DNA of 11,495 nt. Origin: CAZYCC01 sp964645985. Its GTDB lineage: Bacteria; Bacillota; Clostridia; Oscillospirales; CAG-272. Position numbers and translations under genes: made by a program. The stretch covers positions 1 to 11,495 of the forward strand of contig CAZYCC010000046.1 in assembly GCA_964645985.1 (NCBI GenBank). The letters are read 5' to 3'. Below, piece after piece: positions 1 through 5,997 of this stretch. Below the pieces are notes generated by a model. The model was given only the letters and a program-made list of their open reading frames with translations, made no database searches and was not told the DNA's origin. The first letter of the stretch is position 1. The number at the start of each line of letters is the position of its first letter.

Positions 1-15
1 ACAAAATCCACATTA

Positions 16-44
16 AGTATAGCAGAATCGGGGGCGGGTGTCAA
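16..44 (-). promoter_or_regulatory. Strong sigma-A-type promoter leading out of the window to the left
   Basis: Read on the minus strand, a perfect TTGACA (44-39) is followed after exactly 17 bases by TATACT (21-16), with TGC directly before it, which makes an extended -10. It points left, so a gene transcribed away from this window should begin just beyond base 1. An ATG on the minus strand at 13-11 lies before or at the expected transcription start and is unlikely to be used. Divergent from the promoter at 124-152. Confidence 0.75.
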
Positions 45-123
45 GGGAAGCGGGCGGCGCCCGCTTCTCCCCGGGAAAAAGAGCCTCCCCCCCGGCGCGG
101 GGTCTTGCCGCGCTCCTCTCTCC

Positions 124-152
124 TTGCATTTTCCCCTTCTTTATGCTATACT
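124..152 (+). promoter_or_regulatory. Sigma-A-type promoter of the first plus-strand gene
   Basis: TTGCAT (124-129) and TATACT (147-152) are 17 bases apart, and TGC precedes the -10 (extended -10, the same TGCTATACT as in the divergent promoter). The -35 matches only TTG of the consensus, which the extended -10 may compensate. The expected transcription start, about seven bases after the -10, falls at 158-160, right at the ribosome binding site, so the leader would be only about 15 bases. It may also feed the downstream co-directional genes; no strong terminator is visible before 10426. Confidence 0.65.
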
Positions 153-159
153 TTTCCTT

Positions 160-164
160 GGAGG
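160..164 (+). promoter_or_regulatory. Canonical Shine-Dalgarno sequence GGAGG
   Basis: GGAGG nine bases before the ATG at 174. It decides this start over other frames in the region. It is worth noting because most later plus-strand genes lack such a site. Confidence 0.85.
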
Positions 165-173
165 TGATGGCTT

Positions 174-1091
174 ATGAAGTATACCGAAGTGCAGTTTACC
201 TTAGGGGACGCCGAGCACACGCTGCGCGCCGAGTGCGATGTGAAATTCATGGGCGCGAACCTGGAGCTGTCGCTTGACGGGCTGTCGCTCACGACCGTGC
301 GAGGCGTCAAGAAATTCAGTTTCTACACGCTGCCGCTCGGCGAGACGACGCTCACCGTTTTCGTCGCGCTCTCCGACCGCGGCGCGCCCTCGCTCGAGCT
401 GATTGCCGACGGGGTTGCCCTCTCGAGCGGCAAGAGCGCCGAGGAGTACCTCGCCGAGCGCGAGGCGAAGGCGAAAAAGAAAGGCCGCCTCGCCGCCCTG
501 CGCAACGCGGTGCTCTATTTCACGCTCTTCGCCATCGCCGGGATGCTCGTCGGGATTTTGCGCACCGGGGGCGAGTTCAGCCTGAGAACGCTCCTTATCG
601 GGGTGGTCTGCGGGGCGGTGGTCACCGCGATTTTCCTCGTGTGGGACCTGCTCGATTTGCGCTCCGACCTCAAATCCCTGCGCGAGGGAAAGGAGAACCC
701 CACCGCGCTCTCCCCGGAGGAGGCCTCCGCGCTCGCCGCCGAAGCGAGCGAAACGAACGTCTCCGACGATGCCGCTCCCACCACCGAAGGCACCGAAGCG
801 GGCGCCGCGCCCGCGCCGGAGCAGGCCGAACCCTCGCCGAGCAGCGGCACTCCCGCGCCGGACGCTCCCGCGCCGGACGGCGCGGAGCAAGTTTCCACGG
901 CGCAACCCGAGACAGCTCGAACCGAGCCGCCACAAGAAGAGACGGCGCAACCCGAGCCGCCTCGCAACGAGGCGACGCAAGGCGAACCCGACCGCGCCGA
1001 ACCGATTCCGCCGGCCCCACAGGACTCCGCTCCGTCCGCGCCCGCGCCGGAAGATGCCGCGCCCGCGGGCGACCCTCCCACGAAGGCTTAA
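174..1091 (+). CDS. Two-TM membrane protein with long acidic Pro/Ala-rich tail, unknown function
   Basis: 305 residues; I do not recognise a family. Residues 1-80 look like a soluble, strand-rich domain (alternating hydrophobic and polar residues, no signal peptide). Residues 85-110 are charged and probably helical. Two hydrophobic segments follow, about 112-129 and 139-158, joined by a short loop, suggesting a helical hairpin in the membrane with both long ends on the same side, probably cytoplasmic. The tail from about 175 to 305 is low-complexity, rich in Ala, Pro, Glu, Gln and Thr, with degenerate repeats; a 15-base DNA repeat (ACGGCGCAACCCGAG) recurs 45 bases apart at 897-911 and 942-956. 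The ATG is fixed by GGAGG nine bases upstream and by the promoter at 124-152. It is the first gene of the co-directional series. The reading frame is well supported, the function unknown. Confidence 0.8.
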   Translation: MKYTEVQFTLGDAEHTLRAECDVKFMGANLELSLDGLSLTTVRGVKKFSFYTLPLGETTLTVFVALSDRGAPSLELIADGVALSSGKSAEEYLAEREAKAKKKGRLAALRNAVLYFTLFAIAGMLVGILRTGGEFSLRTLLIGVVCGAVVTAIFLVWDLLDLRSDLKSLREGKENPTALSPEEASALAAEASETNVSDDAAPTTEGTEAGAAPAPEQAEPSPSSGTPAPDAPAPDGAEQVSTAQPETARTEPPQEETAQPEPPRNEATQGEPDRAEPIPPAPQDSAPSAPAPEDAAPAGDPPTKA

Positions 1092-1097
1092 CCTCTC

Positions 1098-1134
1098 CCG
1101 CGCGCCTCACCGCGCGGCCCGCCCGCGCGGGCGG
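1098..1134 (+). other. Two adjacent GC-only inverted repeats after the first gene
   Basis: CCGCGCG at 1098-1104 pairs perfectly with CGCGCGG at 1111-1117 over a 6-base loop. It is followed at 1119-1134 by the perfect palindrome CCGCCCGCGCGGGCGG. No T-run follows, so a standard intrinsic terminator is not supported; pausing, RNA processing or no function are all possible. Confidence 0.4.
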
Positions 1135-1197
1135 TGTATTCTCGCGCGCCCTCGCGCGGCGCTGTTCCACTCCATAACATCCCGATAAAGTCCTATT

Positions 1198-2574
1198 TTG
1201 CTTCACATCGACCAACTATCCGCGCCCGCCGCTCCGCGCGAGGGAACATCTACCCCGGCACCCGAGGCGGCTCCCGCCACGGGCGAGGGCGAATCTGCCC
1301 CGGCGACCTCGGCTAACCCCGCCCCGCGCGAGGGCGCGGGCGAGGCCGCGGCCGCGGCCGCTCCGGCCTTTGAGGAAATTTTGCTCTGCAAGTGCGGGGA
1401 GGTGGTGCTCAAGGGGCTGAACCGCAGCAGTTTCGAGAGCGCGATGGTGCGCTGCCTGCGCCACCGCCTCGCGGCGGCGGGAGAGTACACCGTCACGCGC
1501 GGGCAGAGCGTTTTCACGGTGCGCGGCGCGAGGGGAGCCGATATGCGGCAGGCGCAGCGCCTCGCGGCAACCGTCTTCGGCTTCAACCAAATCTCGCTCG
1601 CCATCGCCTGCGACAAGACAGTTCCCGCCATCGTGCGCGCGGCGACCGAGCGCCTGCTGCCGCCCCTGCTCGCCTCCCCCGACCCGCCGCGCAGCTTCAA
1701 GTGCGAGGCGAAGCGCGCCGACAAGACCTTTCCCCACCGCTCTCCCGAGCTTTGCGCACTTGTCGGCGGGGAGATTTTGCGCGCCTACCCGCGCCTGCGC
1801 GTCGACGTGCATCACCCCGACATTATCCTGCGCATTGAGGTGCGGGACCGCGCCTATCTTCACGCGGGAGGCGTCCCCGGGGCGGGCGGCGTGCCGTCGG
1901 CGGGCGGGGGGCGATCGCTTCTGCTTCTCTCGGGAGGAATCGACTCGCCGGTCGCCGGGTACCGCATGGCGCGGCGCGGCAGCACGGTTGAGGCGCTGCA
2001 CTTCACCTCGTTCCCCTACACAAGCGAGCGTGCGAAAGAAAAGGTGTTCGACCTCGCGCGCGCGCTCAGCGTCTACACCGGCGGCGTGCGCCTGCACACC
2101 CTCTCACTCACCGAGCTGCAGGAGGAGATCGTCCGCCGCTGCGACGAGCCGTTTTTCACGCTCGTCCTGCGCCGCTCGATGATGCGGCTCGCCTGCCGCC
2201 TCGCCGCCGCGCGCGACTGCGGCGCGATTATTACCGGGGAGAGCCTCGGGCAGGTCGCCAGCCAAACCCAGGCCGCCCTCACGGTGACCGACGCCGCCGC
2301 CGACCGCCCGGTCTTCCGCCCTCTCATTGGCATGGATAAGGAGGAGATTATCCGGACGGCGCGCGCCATCGGCAGCTTCGAGCTGTCAATCGAGCCCTTC
2401 GAGGACTGCTGCACGGTCTTCACGCCGCGCCACCCGAAAACCCGCCCGAGGCTTTCCGAGGTGGAGGCGCAGGAGGCAAAGCTCGACCTGCCGGCCCTCG
2501 AGGATGCCGCGCTTGCGACGCTCGAGAGCAGCTTCCTCACGGTCTACCCGCGCGAGCGCCACAACCGCGCGTAA
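1198..2574 (+). CDS. thiI: tRNA 4-thiouridine synthase ThiI, rhodanese-less type
   Basis: ThiI adenylates U8 of tRNA and receives sulfur from a cysteine desulfurase to form 4-thiouridine; in some bacteria it also serves thiamine thiazole synthesis. The homologous part begins near residue 58 (EEILLCKCGEVVLKG), followed by a THUMP region (about 110-230), the PP-loop SGGIDSP at 245-251, GESLGQVASQT at 347-357, and the EPFEDCCTVFTPRHPKT region with Cys404 and Cys405. There is no C-terminal rhodanese domain, as in Bacillus ThiI, so a partner desulfurase is expected; none is in this window. The start is uncertain. An in-frame TAA lies at 1186, and the only TTG, GTG or ATG codons before the conserved part are TTG 1198 and TTG 1381, the latter inside the first conserved strand. 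TTG 1198 gives 458 residues with a 57-residue Ala/Pro-rich extension unlike the usual family start. Confidence 0.93.
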   Translation: MLHIDQLSAPAAPREGTSTPAPEAAPATGEGESAPATSANPAPREGAGEAAAAAAPAFEEILLCKCGEVVLKGLNRSSFESAMVRCLRHRLAAAGEYTVTRGQSVFTVRGARGADMRQAQRLAATVFGFNQISLAIACDKTVPAIVRAATERLLPPLLASPDPPRSFKCEAKRADKTFPHRSPELCALVGGEILRAYPRLRVDVHHPDIILRIEVRDRAYLHAGGVPGAGGVPSAGGGRSLLLLSGGIDSPVAGYRMARRGSTVEALHFTSFPYTSERAKEKVFDLARALSVYTGGVRLHTLSLTELQEEIVRRCDEPFFTLVLRRSMMRLACRLAAARDCGAIITGESLGQVASQTQAALTVTDAAADRPVFRPLIGMDKEEIIRTARAIGSFELSIEPFEDCCTVFTPRHPKTRPRLSEVEAQEAKLDLPALEDAALATLESSFLTVYPRERHNRA

Positions 2575-2575
2575 C

Positions 2576-2841
2576 CCCCCGCGCGAGGCAATATCGCGCG
2601 CCGCAACACGCAGCGCGGTATTTGCGAACGCGGGCAAAACCCCTCGCGAGGGAAACCCGCGCCGCAGAAACTTTGCTGCGGCCTCGCCACCCACTGTTTT
2701 GCCGCGAACTCCCCCGCGCGAGGCGCGAAGTGGAACGAATAACCACCGTAACAAACAACAACTAAAATATTGAGAGCACGCGCCGCAACACGCAGCGCGG
2801 CTTTCGCGAGGGTGAGTGTTCCTTCCCACGAGGGAAACCCC
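2576..2841. repeat. Duplicated repeat block in the thiI-tsaD spacer
   Basis: The 345-base spacer (2575-2919) holds no gene. A 14-base element CCCCCGCGCGAGGC occurs at 2576-2589 and 2711-2724. A perfect 22-base repeat beginning CGCGCCGCAACAC occurs at 2597-2618 and 2779-2800. CGAGGGAAACCC occurs at 2647-2658 and 2829-2840, exactly 29 bases after the 22-mer each time. The order 14-mer, 22-mer, 12-mer is kept in both copies; the second has an extra AT-rich stretch of about 47 bases (roughly 2730-2776). This looks like an old tandem duplication of a structured intergenic element. Confidence 0.75.
2597..2682 (+). other. Cluster of three consecutive hairpins
   Basis: 2597-2617 folds as CGCGCCGC / GCAGCGCG with one mismatch. 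2629-2661 has an outer stem CGCGGG / CCCGCG enclosing the perfect palindrome CCCTCGCGAGGG (2641-2652). 2661-2682 folds as GCCGCAG / CTGCGGC over an 8-base loop. No T-run follows. It could be a structured RNA element or processing site within the thiI-tsaD transcript; function is not shown. Confidence 0.45.
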
Positions 2842-2849
2842 GCCTGCCG

Positions 2850-2878
2850 CGCCCGGCGCGTGGGCGATCGCCTTTTTT
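2850..2878 (+). terminator. Weak terminator-like hairpin with T6
   Basis: CGCCC (2850-2854) pairs with GGGCG (2862-2866); the overlapping palindrome GGCGATCGCC (2863-2872) runs directly into TTTTTT (2873-2878). The stem is short, so partial termination or attenuation after thiI is the most that can be claimed. Confidence 0.3.
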
Positions 2879-2919
2879 CATTGACCTCGCGCGTTTTCCC
2901 TTTTCTTTCCCTTTTTGTT

Positions 2920-3945
2920 TTGCTGATTCTTGCGCAAGAGAGCTCCTGCGATGAGTGCGCCGCCGCCGTTGTCGCGATGTCGCCCGAGCGGCGCGCGGTG
3001 CTCTCCTCGGTCGTGGGGAGCGAGGCGGATATTTTCGCCCGCTACGGCGGGGTTGTACCCGAGATCGCCTCGCGCGCGCATACCGAGGCGATCTCTCGCC
3101 TCACGCGCGAGGCGCTGACGCGCGCGGGGGTGGGGCGCGAGGAGGTCGATGCGATCGCCGTCACAGACCGCCCGGGCCTCATCGGCGCGCTTTTAGTCGG
3201 GGTCAATTTCGCCAAATCCCTTGCCTACGCGTGGCATAAACCCCTCATCCCGGTCGATCATATCGCGGGGCATATCGCCGCCTGCACGCTGAGTTCCCCG
3301 GACCTCGAGCCCCCCTTCTTCGCGTTTGTCGCGTCGGGCGGGCACTGCGAGCTGATGCTATGCGAGAGCTTTACGAGCTCTCGCACGGTCGGGCGCACGC
3401 GCGATGACGCTATCGGCGAGTGCTTTGACAAGGCGGCGCGGGTGATTGGTCTACCCTATCCCGGCGGGCGGGAGATGGACCGCCTCGCCTCGCGCGGAGA
3501 CCCGAACGCCATCCGCTTCCCCTCCGCCGCCATCGCGGGGGTGGGCGAGGACGGGCTGCCGACGCTCGATTTTTCCTTCTCGGGGCTGAAGACCGCGGCG
3601 CTCAACTTCGCGCATACCAAGGCGCAGCGCGGCGAGAGCTTTTCGCGCGAGGACTTCGCCGCGTCCTTCACGGCGGCGATCCTGCGCTCGGTACATCGGC
3701 GCCTCATCGAGTGCCACGATCGCTTTGCCTTTAAGGCTCTTGTCGTCGGCGGCGGGGTCGCCGCGAACTCGCACCTGCGAAAAATGTTCCTCGAATTTGG
3801 GCGGGAGCGCGGCGTGCGGGTATATCTGCCCGAGGCGCGGTTCTGCGGCGATAACGCCGCGATGATCGGCGCGCAGGGCTATTTCGACTATCTCGCCGGC
3901 CACACCGCCCCCCTCTCGCTCAATCCCCGCGCGCGCCGAGAATAG
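2920..3945 (+). CDS. tsaD: tRNA N6-threonylcarbamoyladenosine transferase TsaD
   Basis: TsaD transfers the threonylcarbamoyl group from the TsaC-type intermediate to A37 of ANN-decoding tRNAs, working with TsaB and TsaE; neither partner is in this window. Starting at TTG 2920 the protein begins MLILAQESSCDE, residue for residue in register with the family start M-x-I-L-A-x-E-S-S-C-D-E, which is why I choose this non-ATG start over more upstream codons. Visible motifs are GGVVPEIASR, the metal-binding HIAGH (His114, His118), ASGGH (138-142), FSFSGLKTA, GGGVAAN (277-283) and CGDNAAMIG with Asp311. At 341 residues it has the normal length. No Shine-Dalgarno sequence precedes it; instead an almost pure pyrimidine tract covers 2894-2919. 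The second residue of the usual ETAAAVV stretch is Cys here, and Ile of LAIESS is Gln; neither is catalytic. Confidence 0.96.
   Translation: MLILAQESSCDECAAAVVAMSPERRAVLSSVVGSEADIFARYGGVVPEIASRAHTEAISRLTREALTRAGVGREEVDAIAVTDRPGLIGALLVGVNFAKSLAYAWHKPLIPVDHIAGHIAACTLSSPDLEPPFFAFVASGGHCELMLCESFTSSRTVGRTRDDAIGECFDKAARVIGLPYPGGREMDRLASRGDPNAIRFPSAAIAGVGEDGLPTLDFSFSGLKTAALNFAHTKAQRGESFSREDFAASFTAAILRSVHRRLIECHDRFAFKALVVGGGVAANSHLRKMFLEFGRERGVRVYLPEARFCGDNAAMIGAQGYFDYLAGHTAPLSLNPRARRE
3361..3385. repeat. Perfect 10-base inverted repeat inside tsaD
   Basis: TGCGAGAGCT (3361-3370) and AGCTCTCGCA (3376-3385) are exact reverse complements around the 5-base loop TTACG. It lies in the coding sequence with no T-run after it. 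It may be chance in GC-rich coding DNA, or a pausing or DNA structure site. Confidence 0.5.
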
Positions 3946-4060
3946 GCGGTTTTTGCCGGGAGGCGCGGAGCGGGCGCGTAGGTCCCCTCGCACGCTGATA
4001 AGGGTAGATTTTGCCCCGGTTCGGGATAGTCGCCTCGCCTATTCCCGCGCGCGCTAGCAA

Positions 4061-4197
4061 GGCGGCGCTCCGGGGTTTGCCCCTTCGAGGTGATTTTTCG
4101 CGCAGATCCCCGCGCCCTTCTGATACGGCGGTAGTGGGGCGCGGCGCGCCTCCCGGGGGTTGCCCGAATGGCGCGGCGCGCCTTCCGGGGTTTCCCT
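4061..4197 (-). repeat. Three copies of a GCGAGGGAAACCCCG-type repeat, minus orientation
   Basis: The spacer 3946-4244 holds no gene. Two near-identical units 32 bases apart start with GGCGCGGCGCGCC at 4138-4150 and 4170-4182 and continue into CCCGGGGGTTGCCC and TCCGGGGTTTCCCT. A more divergent unit covers 4061-4083. On the minus strand the unit reads GCGAGGGAAACCCCGG followed by GCGCGCC, the same core as the plus-orientation copies near 2647 and 2829. A looser match is at about 3970-3995 (minus strand GCGAGGGGACC). Confidence 0.6.
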
Positions 4198-4206
4198 CGC
4201 ATATTG

Positions 4207-4226
4207 AAAGGAGCGCGCGCCGCGCT
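4207..4226 (+). promoter_or_regulatory. Displaced Shine-Dalgarno sequence followed by a hairpin, upstream of the DnaD gene
   Basis: AAAGGAG (4207-4213) is a good ribosome binding site but lies 31 bases before the ATG at 4245 and 16 before an in-frame TTG at 4230. A perfect hairpin AGCGCG / CGCGCT (4212-4226, 3-base loop) sits between it and both start codons. Folding would shorten the distance or occlude the site; which of these happens is inference. Confidence 0.35.
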
Positions 4227-4244
4227 ACCTTGCCTTTTTTTCTT

Positions 4245-5792
4245 ATGTTTCGTTTAGTTCTCGGCGATGAGCCGATTGCGGTGCCGCGCGCCGCGCTCGC
4301 GAGCCTCCCTGAAGCGGGGGAGACCGATTTGCGCGTGCTGATTTCGCTCTGCGCGCGCGAGAACGGCGAGGAAAGACCGGTTGACCCCGCCGAGCTCGCC
4401 GCGCAGCTTGATCTCACTCCGGACGAGGTGGAGGGCGCGCTCGCCTTTTGGCGCGGAGCGGGCATTCTCAAAACGCGTCGCGCGCGCTCCCGCGGCAGGA
4501 GCGGCGGGGAGGCGCGCGCCGCCGAGCTCTCCCCGGCGCCAGACGGAAAGACGCTGCCGCTCCTACCGTCCGAGAGCGCAAACGAGCCTCCCGCGCAAAG
4601 CTCGCCGGATTCGTCGGATTCGCCCGACGCGTCGGCTGCGCCGAACGAGGGCGCGGGGGAAACATCGCCCGCACGGGAGGAGAGCGCGCCGCTATCGGGG
4701 TCACCCCTCAAAGAAAGTAGCGAGGCTCCACCTGCACCCGCTCCGCTCCCGGAGGACGGGGCCGCCGCGCGGGGCAGCTGCGCCGAGGAGGACGGGGGCG
4801 AGGGCGAGGACAGCTCCCCGGGCGAGGGCGAGGGCGCGGACAACGTCGTCATTTTGCGCGCCGACAGCGAGGCGCACTACACCGGGGAGGAGCTGCTGCG
4901 CCTGCTCGATGAGCGGGAGGATCTGCGGGAGCTGCTCGACGAGTGCCAGTTCGTCTCCGAGCGGATGTTCTCCATTGCCGAGAGCTGCAAGGTGATCACC
5001 CTTGCGGATGTTTATCACCTCTCGAGCGACTATATCCTCACCGTCTTTCAATATTGCCGGAGCAAGGGGCGCTGCACCGTCCCCTTCGTCTACAAGACCG
5101 CCGTGTCCCTCGCCTGTCGCGGAATCGACAATATGAGCGCGCTCGAGGAATATCTGCGGGAGGAGGAAGAGTTCGGCGCGGTCGAGCGGCTCTACCGCAA
5201 GTTGCGCGGCGAGCACGACAGAATGCTGACGGCAAGAGAAAAGAACTATATCCGCGCGTGGTCGCGGGAGGGGTTCGGCGAGCCGCTCCTGACGATGGCA
5301 TACGAGGCGTCGATTGACAACACCGGCCGCGTCAGTATGCCGTATATGAACAAAATCCTCGCGCGCTGGAAGCAGGCGGGAATTACGACCGCCGAGCAGG
5401 CTCTCGAGGACGCGGCGGCGTGGCGGGTTGAAAAAAACGCCGAGGCGGCGCGGGAAAAGTACGCGGGCGGAGAGACTGCCCCGGGCGGCGACACCGGCGC
5501 TCCGGGCGGCAAGGGCAAGGGCGGGCAAAAGCCGACCTTCCACAGCTTCGACGCGGACGACTTTTTCCGCCGGGCGCTCGCGCGCAGCGACGAGCAGGGT
5601 AGCGAAGCGCTCGCGAAGGAGAGTTCCCCCGATAAGAGCGCCCCGGATACCCCCGCTCCCGCGCGCGCGGCGCGCAAAAAATCCGGCGCGGGGAGGAAAA
5701 AAGATCCCCCCGCCGACACCGAGGGCGAGCGAGGCGAGCGGGACGATCCTCCCGACAATAAACGCAGCGCCGACACCGAGGGCGAAAATTAA
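4245..5792 (+). CDS. DnaD-domain replication initiation protein
   Basis: DnaD/DnaB-type proteins remodel oriC DNA and recruit the helicase loader in Bacillota. From ATG 4245 the protein has 515 residues. Residues 1-75 look like the N-terminal winged-helix domain of the family. About 76-200 is a low-complexity linker rich in Ser, Pro, Glu and Gly. Residues 201-385 hold the DnaD C-terminal (DnaB_2) domain: Y317-RKLRG, the stretch with IRAWSREGFGEPLL and the conserved ending NKILARWKQAGITT (369-382). The tail 383-515 is disordered, with a basic cluster (ARKKSGAGRKK) and acidic repeats (DTEGE twice). The family is usually shorter; linker and tail explain the excess. The start was chosen because homology begins there; TTG 4230 in the same frame is the alternative. 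No ribosome binding site is in the normal place, only a T-rich tract (4233-4244). The helicase loader follows after 205 bases. Whether it matches Bacillus DnaD or DnaB cannot be decided. Confidence 0.9.
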   Translation: MFRLVLGDEPIAVPRAALASLPEAGETDLRVLISLCARENGEERPVDPAELAAQLDLTPDEVEGALAFWRGAGILKTRRARSRGRSGGEARAAELSPAPDGKTLPLLPSESANEPPAQSSPDSSDSPDASAAPNEGAGETSPAREESAPLSGSPLKESSEAPPAPAPLPEDGAAARGSCAEEDGGEGEDSSPGEGEGADNVVILRADSEAHYTGEELLRLLDEREDLRELLDECQFVSERMFSIAESCKVITLADVYHLSSDYILTVFQYCRSKGRCTVPFVYKTAVSLACRGIDNMSALEEYLREEEEFGAVERLYRKLRGEHDRMLTAREKNYIRAWSREGFGEPLLTMAYEASIDNTGRVSMPYMNKILARWKQAGITTAEQALEDAAAWRVEKNAEAAREKYAGGETAPGGDTGAPGGKGKGGQKPTFHSFDADDFFRRALARSDEQGSEALAKESSPDKSAPDTPAPARAARKKSGAGRKKDPPADTEGERGERDDPPDNKRSADTEGEN

Positions 5793-5997
5793 CGCCCGCG
5801 CCGCTCCCTGCGGCATTCCCCCGCGCCGCGAGGATTCCCTCTCCCCGAGCAGTCCCCGGTTTTTCGCAAAACCTCGTTAGTGCCGCGAGGCGCGGCGCGC
5901 CGTTTGCATTTTCCCTCCCGAATCGATTTACCCGGCAAAGCGCCCTTTCCTGTGGCGCGCCGCGCGCGGGGCGCGAGATCTCCCTTTTCTTTTGCCT
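5793..5997 (+). other. dnaD-dnaI spacer with small hairpins
   Basis: No gene is seen. GCCGC / GCGGC forms a hairpin at 5800-5814 without a T-run. GGTTTT / AAAACC (5858-5873, loop TCGC) forms another; a similar CGGTTTTTTCGCAAAAA recurs at 7070-7085 in the next spacer. GCCGCGAGG occurs twice (about 5825 and 5883). CGCGCC / GGCGCG (5956-5961 and 5970-5975) forms a hairpin just before the pyrimidine tract 5979-5993 that precedes the dnaI start. Confidence 0.4.

Noticed and set aside
201..980. 259-residue minus-strand open frame opposite the first gene
   Set aside because: Repetitive Arg/Leu/Gly composition is the complement of the Ala/Pro/Glu tail; the plus frame has promoter, ribosome binding site and membrane segments.
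2763..2768. TAAAAT in the AT-rich insert as a -10 element
   Set aside because: No -35-like sequence 16-18 bases upstream; the insert is simply AT-rich.
2887..2910. Promoter with TTGACC (2881-2886) before tsaD
   Set aside because: No -10-like hexamer lies 16-18 bases downstream; the stretch there is pure pyrimidine.
2770..2919. Upstream extension of tsaD to TTG 2770
   Set aside because: TTG 2920 reproduces the exact family N-terminus; the extension encodes spacer repeats and a hydrophobic stretch due to the T-rich tract, not a credible signal peptide for a cytoplasmic enzyme.
3920..4852. 310-residue minus-strand open frame covering the tsaD-dnaD spacer
   Set aside because: Mostly opposite the low-complexity linker of the DnaD protein; Ser/Ala/Pro-rich with no recognisable domain and no ribosome binding site.
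4701..5816. 371-residue open frame on the minus strand opposite the DnaD-domain gene
   Set aside because: Its composition is the Arg/Ala/Gly-rich mirror expected opposite a GC-rich gene, it shows no family motif, and the plus strand here has clear DnaD homology.
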